Assembly (NCBI GenBank): GCA_027563935.2
Contig: CM050454.1
Span: 790,501-854,500 of the forward strand
Length of the DNA: 64,000 nucleotides
Direction of reading: 5' to 3'
Source of the DNA: Costus lasius
Taxonomy: Eukaryota; Streptophyta; Magnoliopsida; Zingiberales; Costaceae
Shown: positions 22,834 through 34,322 of the stretch, in pieces
How the letters are laid out: each line of letters opens with the position of its first letter
Numbering within the stretch: position 1 is the first letter of the stretch
The notes under the pieces: model-generated
Databases searched by the model: none
Told to the model about the DNA's origin: nothing
What the model saw: the letters and a program-made list of their open reading frames with translations, nothing else
Position numbers and translations under genes: made by a program

Positions 22834-25800
22834 TTAAGAAAAGAGATCTATATTAACGCAAAATATATACTGGAGCCCATAAGGCCAATTCGAATACCAA
22901 GAATTACAAACTAAGGAGTGCGAGGCATGGGTAGCTAACCAGTTGGCAGCCTGATTAGCCTCACGCATAACAAAACAAAGAGATGCTTTTGGCCGGTTAG
23001 ACAACATATGTCTAATTTCAGAAAGTATGGGATCTAAAAAACGTGGAGATGATTGGCAGTTGCCTTCCACCATAGCAATAGCGTTGCTGCAGTCAGATTC
23101 GAACATAACCTTCGTACCAAATTGTGGCTGTCGTGTATAAGCAAAGCCAATGGCATTCCGCAGCGCCAGGAGCTCTGCATGGAGCGAGTCAACTACCTGC
23201 ACAGTGGTAGCAGCAGCAAGTAAGCATAATCCAGAATGGTCCCTAATAATGTACCCAATACCCCCACAGGTAGAATGAAGGAGCCGGGAGCCGTCAGTAT
23301 TTACCTTCAGCCAGCCAGGAGGGGGAGAAGACCATTTGCGTTGGCGGAATGTAGGCTGAGCAGAAGCAACCTGCCTCTCAAAACGGAAAGCAAGCTGAGT
23401 CATGTTAAAATCAATTAAAGCAAGCCGAACAACATTAGAAACATCAGGAACGGAGCCTTCAAAGATAGCAGAATTGCGAAACTTCCAGACATGCCAGAAA
23501 ATTAATAACGTAAGCTCAGCATGCAAATACGGTTGAAAAATCCAGTTGCCCTCCGACCAGGTGGCATCAGGAAGAATAGAAGTATTTATGATGGATGCAA
23601 GCAAACGCCAAACTTGCATGATAAAGTCACAGCAGAAAACAAGTGCAAAACCGATTCCGAAGCATGAGAACATAAATAACAACGACGAGGGATACCAATA
23701 CCGAGGTAAGACGCGGTTGGAAGACGATGGTGCAGCAATTTCCAGCCAAATAACTTGACATGCGGAGCAACATGCAGCGACCAGAGTCTACGCCAACCAG
23801 CCTAAGGATCTGCGAGATCAAAGCGTGTTCGCAAAAGCCAAAGGTAAGCTGATTTGGAAATAGCGCACCCATTAGGATCATCGCGCCAAAACCACACATC
23901 CGCAGCAGGATCGGCATCTATAGGAATCTGCTGGATGGTATTCGCAAGGTCAGCGCCCATCCGGGTTGAGAGCATGTCCTTATTCCATCCAAGGCCCTAC
24001 ATAAGAGAGTTCACTAGATTATCCTCGTCAAAGTTGACAATAAAAGTAGGTTTAAGTTGGAGCGGGATGTCATAACACCAAGGGGAGCCCATGAGAGAGG
24101 TACGGTCCCCTTTGCCAATGTGAACCTGCAGCCCCAACTTAAGGGAATCAACATCTTTAAGAAAATACTTCCAGCACCAACTGGAGTTCCTGGGAACAAG
24201 CAATTTCCTAGGGTTTATAGTGTCGTATTTAGCTTTTACAATTCGGACCCAGATAGTGTTAGCATCATTTAAAACGTGCAAAGCCTGTTTTGCCTGCAAA
24301 GCTAGCTGAGAGCAAGTCAGGTCTTTGATGCCAAGACCCCCATTAGGTTTAGGCTTGATGACAGTTTCCCAATTCAAGAGATGCATCCCAGAAGAGGAGT
24401 TTGAATGGGTCCAGAGAAACTTCCGAGAAAGGCCATTAAGCTTATCAGAGAGATAGTTATGAAGCCAACTGGAGGTAAGGGTGTGAATAGGGGTGGCAGC
24501 AATGGTGGAGTTGATAAGGGACACACGACCAGCTTGAGAGATAAGAGAAGCTTTCCAGGAGCTTAGATGTTGTACGATGGCATTATGAGAAGCTTGAAAA
24601 GTGGCCTTAGAGGGAGCTTTAGGAGAGATGAAGGCACCCAGGTATTTAAAAGGGAAGACACCTTCCCGCACATTAAGGCTAGAGGTAATGGATCGCTTCA
24701 GTCTAGCAGAGCAGCGAGTGGGAAAAAAGATTTGAGATTTGGAGGGGTTAAGGTGAAGACCGGAGAAAGCCGCGAAGTGCTGAAGGAGCTGATTGATGGT
24801 CTTGCAGGATTTGGGATTAGCATGGAAGCACAGAATTAGATCGTCCGCATAGAGCAAATGGGAGATATTGATAGAACCTTTGAGCTTAAACGGAGAAAAA
24901 AGACCCTTGTCCATCCAATCATTAAGAGTGATGCTAAGAATATTCATCTCAAGAACAAATAAATAAGGGGATAAGGGGTCTCCTTGCCGAACACCGCGGT
25001 GGCTAGAGAAGTAAGGGGAGGAGGTATTGTTGATACATCAAGTAAATTTGGGGGACTGGATGCACGCTTTAAGCCATGCAATAAAGGTAGCAGGAAAATT
25101 ATGAACCAAGAGAGCCGTATAAATAGCCTCCCACTTAACCGTGTCAAAAGCTTTGGCTAAATCAATCTTAAAAAGCACAAGGGGGTATTTGCTTTTGGAG
25201 GTATTCATGGAGTGCGTAAGTTCCTGCACAACAGAGATATTATCATGAATATGGCGACCTTTGATAAAAGCCGACTGTTCAATACAGATGAGGGAAGGCA
25301 TGAAGGGTTTAATCCGGTTGGCCAAAATTTTAGCAAGGATGCGATAGGAGACCGTACACAGGGAAATAGGTCTGAAATCACAGACACGTTGAGGTGATTG
25401 AATTTTTGGTATGAAAACCAATTGAGTTAAACCCCAGCTAGTTGGAACATGAGGGTCACAGTGAAACTTACTCAAAAAATGCAGGAAATCTGGCTCGATA
25501 GAGTTCCAGAAGAATTTGAAAAACTCGTTCGTAAACCCATCAGGCCCAGGACTCTTGCCATTAGGAAGGCTAGTTATAACTTGCCCGATTTCAGAGGGGG
25601 TAAAAGGGGCGCAAAGGGTCTGGACAGCCGAGTCAGGAAGAGCATTACAGTGATGGGAGGCCCGGATGGTAGAGAGATTCAAGGTAGCAGGGGCCTGGTG
25701 AGCCGGGGTAGGTAAACTCCAGAGATGGAAATAGAATTGAGTAAAGGATCGGGAGATAGAGGGCTGATCAGAGATCATTTCACCAGAATCAAGGGTAATG

Positions 25801-26961
25801 CTATGGATATAATTACGATGAGCTCGAATAGAAACAAGACGGTGGAAGAATTTGGAATTAGAATCCCCAGCTTTGAGCCATTTGAATTTGGCGAACGTCC
25901 ACCATTTTAGGTTAATTTGTCTGGAGAGGGCTTTAGATCTATTAATGTGGCTCCTCATAAGGAGAAAGAGTACGGGTAGCTTCTAAAGCTTGAAGCGACA
26001 GGATATGCTGAGAAGTGAGGTCCAATAATTTTTCAAGCCTCCCCAAACAAGTGGTATCCCAGCGGGTAAGGTCAGCCTTAAGATTAGCAGAGCGGAAAGA
26101 GAAATCCCAATCGTTGGCCGAATGAAAACCGGAAGTGTTCCAGTTGGAGTGAACAATAGAGTGAACAGCAGGATAGTCAGTCCAGTAAGGTTTGAAGCGA
26201 AAAGGCCTAGAATTCTTGTTACCGGAACTAAGAATAGAAAGAAGAATGGGGGCATGATCAAAAACCCCACGGGCTAAGTGTTTGACAGTGGAAGAGGCAA
26301 ACAGATTAATCCAAGGGGAGGTAGCAAAGACCCTGTCAAGCCGAGAGAGAATTTTTTGAACACCTCTACGGTTATTACACCAAGTAAAGGGGGGACCCTC
26401 AAAGTTCAAATTGATGAAACCATTATCAGAGAGAAACCGACGAAAACAAGTAGAAGAGTAGGAGTGGGAGGTGTCAATCCCACCCTTCTTATCTTCAGAA
26501 TTGAGGATGCAATTAAAATCGCCACAAATGACCCACGGAGTGTCATGGAGAGAAAGGGACGAAAGATCATTCCACATAGCATTACGAATTAAAGGGTTAG
26601 TGCTAGCGTAAAAAATAGATAAGAGCCAAGGTTTACCAAACTTGGAGTTTACAGCAACATGTAAGACTTGAGGGCTAGAAGCAAGTACCTGAACCTCCAG
26701 ATGATGAATAAACCAAGCGAGTAAAATACCTCCAGACGCTCCAGTGGACGGAACTTGGGCGTAGTCCCATCCTTTTCCCAGCACGCGGATGAAGGTCCTT
26801 GCTCCGTCGGAGGAGAGATGAGACTCCTGAAGTGCAAGCATTGAGAAATTAAATTGTTTTCGTAGCAATTTAATGTGATCACGAGAAGCTTTCCTTCCCG
26901 CACCACAGCAGTTCCAAGAAAGTAAAATCATGAAGATATATGAGAGTGGCGAGAAGGGCAC
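22834..26961 (-). pseudogene. LINE ORF2: endonuclease, reverse transcriptase, RNase H (broken)
   Basis: ORF2 encodes the nicking and reverse-transcription machinery of an L1-type LINE. The frame at 26961-25942 is the APE-type endonuclease (LSWNCCG, LQESH, GDFNC, LDRVF, FDHAPILL). The frame then shifts near 25950. The reverse transcriptase runs 25958-23997 (NGKSPGPDGF, FKIDLAKAFD, YADDLILCF), with an in-frame TGA at 25040-25038 just before the HRGVRQGDPLSP motif and another stop at 23999-23997. The zf-RVT segment near 23800-23630 is in a different frame. The RNase H frame at 23682-22834 keeps VNTDGS, AELLALRNA, ESDCSNA and REANQAANWLA. The final TAA (22836-22834) reaches into the poly(A) tract, so there is practically no 3' UTR. 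Confidence 0.9.
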
Positions 26962-26997
26962 TTTTGCGCAGAAGGATTCGCTCCTTGAGCAGATCTT

Positions 26998-28767
26998 TTA
27001 TATTTGGTCTCCCTCTGCACCATGAGGGAGTTGGACGTGGCAGCGGCAATGGCCAGATGAGGTTGGGGGGGCGTCCTCCTCCCAGGTGGAACCAGAGGAA
27101 GAAGTAAGGTTTGGAGAGGGGGGGCGCCCATGGAGAGCAGCAGAGAATTTCGGCCCAGCATATTGCACTAAGGCGCCAAACGCGCTATCTCCGGTTAGAG
27201 CAGGTTGGACAGGAGTTGCAGGGCTGGGGGCAAGGGCTTTGGGAGCAAGACCAGTACTAGGAACGTCCGAGATCGGGGAAGTAAGCTCAGAAATCCCAGA
27301 CAAGGACGGAGCAAGCACAGATGCCGAAGGCTGCTGGGCATTAAACACTGCCTGACAGCCCATTGCGATAGGTGATGTAGCCACTGGAGGAATGAAGGTA
27401 CCATGTGGCTGAGCAGTAGGAGTCGAAACCATGAGCGGGTCTGTATCAAAAGTGGCCACAGGAAAACATTTGGCTCCAGGGTGTTCTGCGGCAGGGATTG
27501 AGTCCGGCCCAAAAAGAGGCGGCTCAACGGTAAAGTGAAAATCCGCCCGTTGGAAAGCAGAGTGGGAGTGGGCCTTCGGTAAGGCATCCCAGGCTTTGGG
27601 CGCAGGCCCATGCGAATGCGGGGCATGCCACAATGTGTCAGTTTCAGACGACGGCATCGGTACGGAAGGGCCGTCGGTGCCAAAGCCCGACCGAGGATCA
27701 ACTTTGAGCTCTTGGGTAGGGCGCCGTGGCCGCCGGCGTTGAACGCGAAGCCAAGGAGCAACCGCCGGAAGAGGAGGTGGGGCCGGAGGCGGTGGCACAG
27801 GAGTATTTGGTGGTTACTGGGATAAGGATGTAAACGTCTGCTTAGGGACATCGACGGGCACTTGCGGACACGAAGCCGCCGAATGCCCGAGACACCCGCA
27901 AGAAGTACAAAGAGTTGGGAGATTCTTATACGCACAAGGTTGGAAAAAACCACTGCCTTCCGAGCCCACCCAGACGCCCTCACGGAGGGGATTGTGAAGG
28001 TCGATCTCAATACAGAGGCGAATGTATCGGCCTCTGTCCATTGATAGCAAGCGATCATCTACTTTTAGAGGTTTACCAATCTGTGAGGCGATAGAGGCGA
28101 GACTCTCCATGTTCCAATACTCGAAAGGAAGGTCGATCAGCCTCACCCAAACTGGAGCCCACTTAATACTCTGTTTCAAAGCTTGGAAGTCATGTTGCCA
28201 TGGCATTAAGCTTAGGGTTCTCCCCTGAAACGTCCAAGGGCCATTAGTAAGTACAGAAAGAGCATCTTCTGTATCCTCAAATCGGAAGAGGAAGAAACCA
28301 TTCTCCATGTCCACTATCTGCGGGGAGAGCTGCCATTGCTGTGGAACGAGAGAACGAAGAACATGTAACGGTGGTGACTTCGTTATAAATTTCCCTATAA
28401 GGCACCGACGCCAGGGGAACCTCCAAGCTTCCAATTTCTCTTCCTCAAAGATTACCCGATCGAAGTACTTGCTGGCCACCTTGTCCAAAACAACGGCTGA
28501 GAAATGTGCGCTTAGTGGAGGGATGCCAACGCGAGCTCGGAATAAACCATCCCAGGAACTCGGTGGCGTCTCACCAGAGCGGGCAGGCAATTTTGTAGAG
28601 CTTTGACCTATGGGAGGTCTCCCAGAGAGCGTAGCCAGCGGAGGCGCCGAAGGCGTGGAGAGCGGGGAAGGAGGAGGAGGAGGTGACGGTGGGTCACCCC
28701 GAATACCAGGATCCGGGGGGAGGCGGGGGGAGCGAGGGGGAAGCGATTGTCGGGAGCGAGGAGCCAT
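26998..28767 (-). pseudogene. LINE ORF1: DUF4283 / zinc-knuckle RNA-binding protein (one stop)
   Basis: One frame of 590 codons starts MAPRSRQSLPPRSP with the ATG only three bases inside the 5' junction, and is interrupted by a single TAA at 27816-27814. The N-terminal 220 codons contain the DUF4283 fold (LIGKFITKSPPLHVLRSL, ENGFFLFRFED, GPWTFQGRTLSL). A CCHC knuckle (CTSCGCLGHSAASC) follows. The rest is Pro/Ser-rich and disordered. ORF1 proteins coat LINE RNA in the retrotransposition particle. The next ORF starts 36 nt downstream. Confidence 0.85.
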
Positions 28768-28770
28768 CTT

Positions 28771-29140
28771 GCGAAGAGGAAACTTACGCGTGTCAGTCAG
28801 CCAAGCTTTCTTACCTGTTCCAACCCCCAGTCCCCCGCTCGGTTCTTCCCCCGTGCCCAACTACCTTGGACGTTTACTTTGTTAATTCAACCAGCGGAGC
28901 TGCTGCGAGAGCCGTTTCGTCACGGACGGCAACGAGCCACTTGTTGTGAGGGAACGAGCCTACGTGGGCTTTCCTGGAGTCGTTATCGGTAAGAAATGAT
29001 GTATGCTATCTTGACAATGTAGCAACGGCAAGCCGGTTGACGGAGCCGGTGGTGGCGAACAGGAAACTTACGCGTGCCGGTAGGCCAAGTTCTTTTACCT
29101 GTTCCTCAACCCGCACTCGAGTTCTTCTCCGGTTCACGAA
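28771..29140. repeat. Tandem-repeat units A, B and A' right of the LINE
   Basis: A (from AGGAAACTTACGCGTG at 28776) recurs as A' at 29061, a spacing of 285 bp. Between them lies B (28889-29060), the partner of 22643-22817. The copies differ by scattered substitutions. Before the LINE arrived this was one tandem array of about one and a half to two units. Confidence 0.75.
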
Positions 29141-29741
29141 CAGTGTGAGCTGGTCATCGCCGCCCGTGTAATTCATATAAAATATTTAAAATAAATAAAA
29201 AATAGTTAAATAATAAACAAAAATAAATATATGGTAAAGAGGCGCAAATATAATAAATAATTATTAAAGATTTAAAATGATCTCAAAACTTCATTTTTTA
29301 TTTATACTCTATTTTTTTTTATCCATCGTTTTCATCTCTCATCGTCTCCAATTCCCTCATAAGTATCAGTATTGATATGCAAATAATCAAGATAAAAAGG
29401 TAAAATCTTAATATTTAATTTCCAAAATAGAAGTACTAATATGCAAATAATAGTGATGACAGCATGTCGTATATTTTCACTATCCATAGTTGAAGTCGAA
29501 TAACTACCCTATTATCTTTATCCGATTATCTATTTAAATTTTTTCTAACACTCCTACCCAAACCCGATCCCAAATATAATTTTACTATCCATATACTACT
29601 CAAACCATATAAATACTCAATATGATGTACAACAAATATAAATATCTTGAATAATTTGTATAATCATTTATATATACAGGTCGAGTTTAATGGGTACCCG
29701 TTAAATTTGACCCGATTATTTATACTATTAGCAACATAAAA

Positions 29742-29779
<38 letters not shown>

Positions 29780-30370
29780 TAAGTTCGGGTAGCGGATATT
29801 CGGATTATACTATCCGAACTCTATCCAAATCTAATTCGGATAGCATTTTTACTGCTCATTTCTTAACCAAAATTTGATTAATCGGGTTCGGGCATCCCAA
29901 GTACCCACAAAAATAGTATCTGACAAATAACCATAAATTTTAAAATCACTACCTGCTAAACATATAATTTAAATACTTTATCATAGGGTCCAAATTTGAC
30001 ACGACCAAACAAGTTCTAGTTGAGATTTTAATCTTAAAATATTGAATAAAATGTAAACTATTTGTTTAATAAAAAGAATTAATTTATTATTAGTTTATAT
30101 AAGACTTATTTTAGTGTTAGAAATAATTAATAAATTAAAATAAAATTATTTTTTATTATTAGTTTTAATCGGATGTTTTTTTAACGTGGGCAATAATGAA
30201 GGTGGAACTAATCTTATTAGTTGAATTAATTAACATTAGATAATTTTAATCAATAAGAAATAAATCCGAATCTGAAAGCACGGTCAGTGGCAACGGCCGA
30301 GATTAAATCTTAGCCACGTCATCGCCATCACGTTATACGACACCGATTAAGCTGCTCTTCCCTCGCCCAC
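29141..30370. other. AT-rich spacer upstream of the RING gene, (TA)n tract
   Basis: Low-complexity AT-rich DNA with a TA microsatellite at 29744-29776. The section 29490-29910 carries recurring GGGTACCCG / CGGGT-type words like those at 59220-59650, suggesting related dispersed repeats. The promoter of the RING gene must lie at the right end, but no clear TATA box was found. Confidence 0.45.
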
Positions 30371-30499
30371 CGCAACTTGATAATTACTTTTCGCCCACGG
30401 CGTTCAAAAGGAAGTTTCCTCAATGGTAGTTGCAGTATTCTAATCCCCTCCCCGCTGCTCTATCTCTTCCTCTATCCATTTTTTTACGGCGAAATAATA

Positions 30500-33400
30500 A
30501 TGGAGAAAGGTGGAGATAGCGCCGCCGGAAACAAACCCGCTACCGCCCAAGGCAACCCTAATCCCAGCTCCGATCCGGCCCCTCCGCCCTCCGCGGAGGC
30601 CGCAGCGTCCCTCCCTCCTCCATCCCGCACCCCCTTCACCAGCCTCGGTCAGTTGGACGCCGACCTCGCCCTCGCCCGCGCCCTCCAAGAACAGGCACGC
30701 GATCCTTCGATCTCACTCTCCCCTTCCTCCTCCTCCACGTGCGGTTGCGGATAGGGCTTTCTAATTTGAGGCCTCTTTGTTGTTCGCGATTTGGCGCAGG
30801 AGAGGGCTTACGCGATGCTGAGTATAAACGGGGTGGAGAGCAGTGACTACGAGAGCTCCGATGCGGGAAGCTACGATTACGAGGAGGAGGTGGAAGGGGA
30901 CGGCGCGGGGGGCGAGCCGGACCACGTGATCGGCGAGGATGGTGGGAGCGTAGAGGGGAGCGATTACGGTGACGATGCCTTCGATGCGAATGACCCCAGC
31001 CTTGATCCGGCCGAATTCGAGAATGATGAGGCATTCGCGAGGGCGCTGCAGGATGTTGAGGAGCGAGAGGTCGCTGTTCGGTTAATGGCCTTAGCTGGAT
31101 TGAGTGACTGTGAGAGAAGCTGTTTCGAGCTTGTTGATCTTAATCTCTCATTGCTTTTGGTTAATCTCGATCTTCATCTTACCTTCTAGTTTGCTTTCTT
31201 TCAGGGGCATCGGATGATCATGGAGATCATGGCAGTAACTCCCAGGTGAGTCGAATCTATCTGTAATTTAGTGGTATGGCTCGCCAAATTGAAGTTCATA
31301 TGCTGAGCTTTAGTAAGAATGCAAAATGCTGAAACTAACAAGGCTTCAGTTATTTGTAGCTCGTTATTTAGTGTTGATTCAGATTTTGACTATACAACAG
31401 AAATAACTGAAGGTATGAGGTCTTGCACGAAAACAAGTGCTTAAACAAACAAAAATCTCTTCCTAGAACATTGTTTAGTGTTGAATTAGACTTTGGAAAC
31501 ACAAAAATCCTACACGTTTGAAATTGCACTCTGAAGGTGTGGTGTTAATCGGTGAGAACAATTTTAATGCTAGTGGAGCAGAAACAACATTAAACATAAG
31601 CATGTATAGCAAAGGAGGATTTTTTTTTTTTTGCCTATGCTGGATAAGCAGTTCATTATGGCAATAACTTTGGTGTTTTGGCACTAATTATAATCTTGGG
31701 ACCCACAGTTTCAGTAAAATTATTTCAAATCAATTTGCTCAGATAATGCTATCAAAGCTTGATAAGAAAATTCAGATAAGTTAAATATGGATGGGCCGTG
31801 GGGTCAGGTCGGGTCATACTAATACTAAAAGACCCCCCAAACTCCACTTATAGAATGTATTTTTTTAGAGGAATGGGGTTCGGGAAGATAGAGAATGAAA
31901 ATTTGTGACTAATAGAATTAATATTTGACTTATGAAGTTATCTTATATATTGTGATATCTTTTCCAGGATGCTTGGCAAGAAATTGATCCTGATGAATAC
32001 TCGTATGAGGTCAGAGAGAACGTTTCCAGAAAACAAGTTCAATTTTTGAAATTTCTTAAATTTGTTTTTACAATTTCCTGCACTTCAGGAACTGGTTGCT
32101 CTAGGTGAGGTGGTTGGAACTGAAAGCAGAGGTCTTTCTGCTGATACAATCGCTGCCTTGCCCTCTGTAAATTACAAGGCAGGAATTGAGCAAGATGGCA
32201 ATGCTGAACAGTATGTATTCATTCTGCAATACTTGAGTATCCTTTAAATCTAACTCTAATAGTAATCTGATAAAAGATTCGATGAATGCTGCAGATGCAT
32301 TATATGTAGGCTGGAGTATGAGGATGGTGATTCTTTGGTCTTGCTTTCTTGCAAGCATAAGTACCACTCTGAATGCATAAACAAGTGGCTCCAAATAAAC
32401 AAGGTAGGATTCCAGACTATCGATGGAATTTTTTCCGTGCAGTCATTTTTCTCTGTTTGATCTTTTAGCTTCTTGTTTGTATATTGGTGATGGTGATAGT
32501 TCAATAATGATTTAAGCTTCTAACTCAGATTTGCATGCTTAATTATCGCAGTGTAGTAATTTCTAATTGCTTTTTTTGAGCTCTATCTAGATTGAGTGTT
32601 AGTGTGGTTGACCATGAGTGATTGGTTGCATCAAGTGCTTACTTCTTAGTGTGATATCGTGATCAAGGTTTAAAGTACCGGTCCGGCGAGCCACCAGACC
32701 GGTATGGTACCGGCGTACTGCCCTGTTTCAGACAGCGGCAGCAGGCGGCAAATGGCAGCGCCAGCGTAGGCGGCGGACGGCAGTGCAGGCGTCGATCGAA
32801 GCTTCCTCCACCGGCAGAAGATCCGCCCATGCTTGCGCCGTCCGCCCGCCGTCCGTGCTCCGAGGGCCGCTCCGCGATCGGTCCTCCACCGGACTGGTAC
32901 AAACTGGAGGTACCGGCCGATTTCGGATCGGTACCTCAAACACTGATCGTGATTCCTAGCATAATTTTTAATCTCTGTGCCAGGCATGTTGCTTGGCATA
33001 TTCCCGTGAGCTTGAATCAGAAGACGAACCTCCTGTATTGGTACTCTAGGTATGCCTGGTATGTTTTGAACTAAGACATGACTAGTGCAATATGAGATTA
33101 AAAACCATGATTCCTAGTTTCACTTATGGCAGTGAGATCTGTGTTTGACTATTGGGAGGTCGTTTGGACCATTTTAATTTCTTTATTTGTTGTGAAGTTT
33201 TAATACAAAGATTTTTGTTAAAAATTCAACAAGCAATTTTGATTGAAACTAATCGGAATGAATTGTGTAGGCTAATTTGGGTCAGTAGATTCAAAGATCT
33301 TACCATTCCTACACTCATTAAGTTCTCATACACATAATTTGGGTCAGATCCTAAAATCTAGAGTGCGTTCGACAACCATGATTGTGATAGATCAATAGGA

Positions 33401-34322
33401 AAGAAAAGTACAAGGAATGTATTTGTAGAATAGAGAAGTATAAAAAATTTCTTAGTTATATTTCCTTTTGGAAAAATGGCCTTTCGAGACACTTATACAT
33501 CCCGCAAGTATTTATTACTCAGCAAATAGAGGACATGTGTAAATTTAGGTACTAAGAATATGATTATGCAATACGTGTGGGTTTTTTTTTCCTCAATGGA
33601 ACCAAAATTGAGGAAAACAACCTCAGTTTTTGTCTACTTTTTTTATCTTTTCCTTTCTAACCATCCAGCTCAATGAAGAAAAAAGTAACTTCCCATTGCT
33701 TTCAGTTTTGTCTCTACATGGTGTCAAGGATATGCGAAAATTTTCTCACATAAGGAGGAATGAAAGAAAGTGTATGGAGCACAATAGGTCAACCTTATTA
33801 CTTGGAATTTTACCCATGATTAAGACTAATTTGGCTCAGTAGCTGACTGTAAAAGAAAAATTTTTTTAGACATTGTAGGATAATATTAATATGACTTTTG
33901 TTGCTTCAGGTTAACGCTGCAATGAAATTGTTTAAAAATTCTTCTGTTCTTTTCGCCTTATTTGTTTCGTTCCAAATAGTATTCTCTAAGTATTATTGGT
34001 ATCTGAAAGACGTAAAAAAAATGGGCAAAGGACATAATACAGCCATAGAACTTGAAATGGATGTTGGTACGCATGATACAGTAAAATCAAAGCTGATAAA
34101 CGGGCATATTAGTGCGAAATATGAATCTGTATGAGCATCGACATCTTTGGATTAGATAGAAGCCCCTTTAATGTACTTCAGAAGTTGTTAACGCCTAATA
34201 AAGAATCTGTTTAATGTTGTCCAAAACTATTGAAATTAACTGATTATGTTTTCATTTGATCATTGCAGGTTTGTCCTGTCTGCAGTGCTGAGGTATCTAC
34301 CTCAGAAAACAGAAAAGATTGA
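30500..34322 (+). CDS. RING-H2 E3 ubiquitin ligase, BIG BROTHER-related
   Basis: RING-H2 ligases of this type transfer ubiquitin from an E2 to substrates; BIG BROTHER restricts organ growth. Exons: 30500-30694, 30800-31109, 31205-31245, 31968-32009, 32089-32210, 32295-32403 and 34269-34322, giving 290 aa. The phases fit throughout. All introns are GT-AG except the first, which reads CAG|GCACGC...GCAG|GAG. The N-terminal exon is Pro/Ala-rich (residues 10-45). An acidic Ser/Asp/Glu stretch follows around residues 75-145, with two similar short motifs (LALARALQEQ and AFARALQDVE) typical of this family. LSADTIAALPSVNYK precedes the C-terminal RING-H2 domain, CIICRLEYEDGD then LLSCKHKYHSECINKWL, completed across intron 6 by VCPVCSAEV. 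All eight zinc ligands are present. A six-codon upstream ORF sits at 30423-30443. The closest named relative (BIG BROTHER or a BB-related protein) is inferred. Confidence 0.9.
32664..32945. mobile_element. Non-autonomous hAT-like element (MITE), RING gene intron 6
   Basis: A GC-rich insert of 282 bp in AT-rich intron DNA, starting CAAGGTTTAAAG and ending CTCAAACACTG. It is bordered by the perfect 8-bp direct repeat ATCGTGAT (32656-32663 and 32946-32953), the target-duplication length of the hAT superfamily. No transposase is encoded. It belongs to a family with further copies in the PSI1-like gene. Confidence 0.8.

Larger units (their letters stand above)
22818..28770 (-). mobile_element. L1-type LINE, almost full length, inactivated
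   Basis: The element reads on the minus strand from 28770 to an 18-nt poly(A), seen as T18 at 22818-22835. It carries ORF1 (DUF4283 plus zinc knuckle) and ORF2 (endonuclease, reverse transcriptase, zf-RVT, RNase H), the plant L1 layout. The flanks GCGATGAGGGA (22807-22817) and GCGAAGAGGAA (28771-28781) look like an 11-bp target duplication with two mismatches. ORF1 carries one internal stop; ORF2 has stops and at least two frame changes, so it is dead but not ancient. It separates the TPI promoter from the sequence that once lay upstream of it. Confidence 0.92.

Noticed and set aside
22643..29060. The 175-bp B'/B duplication as the LINE target-site duplication
   Set aside because: Far too long for an L1-type insertion, and the A/A' repeats show that it was a pre-existing tandem array; the 11-bp GCGATGAGGGA / GCGAAGAGGAA pair fits better.
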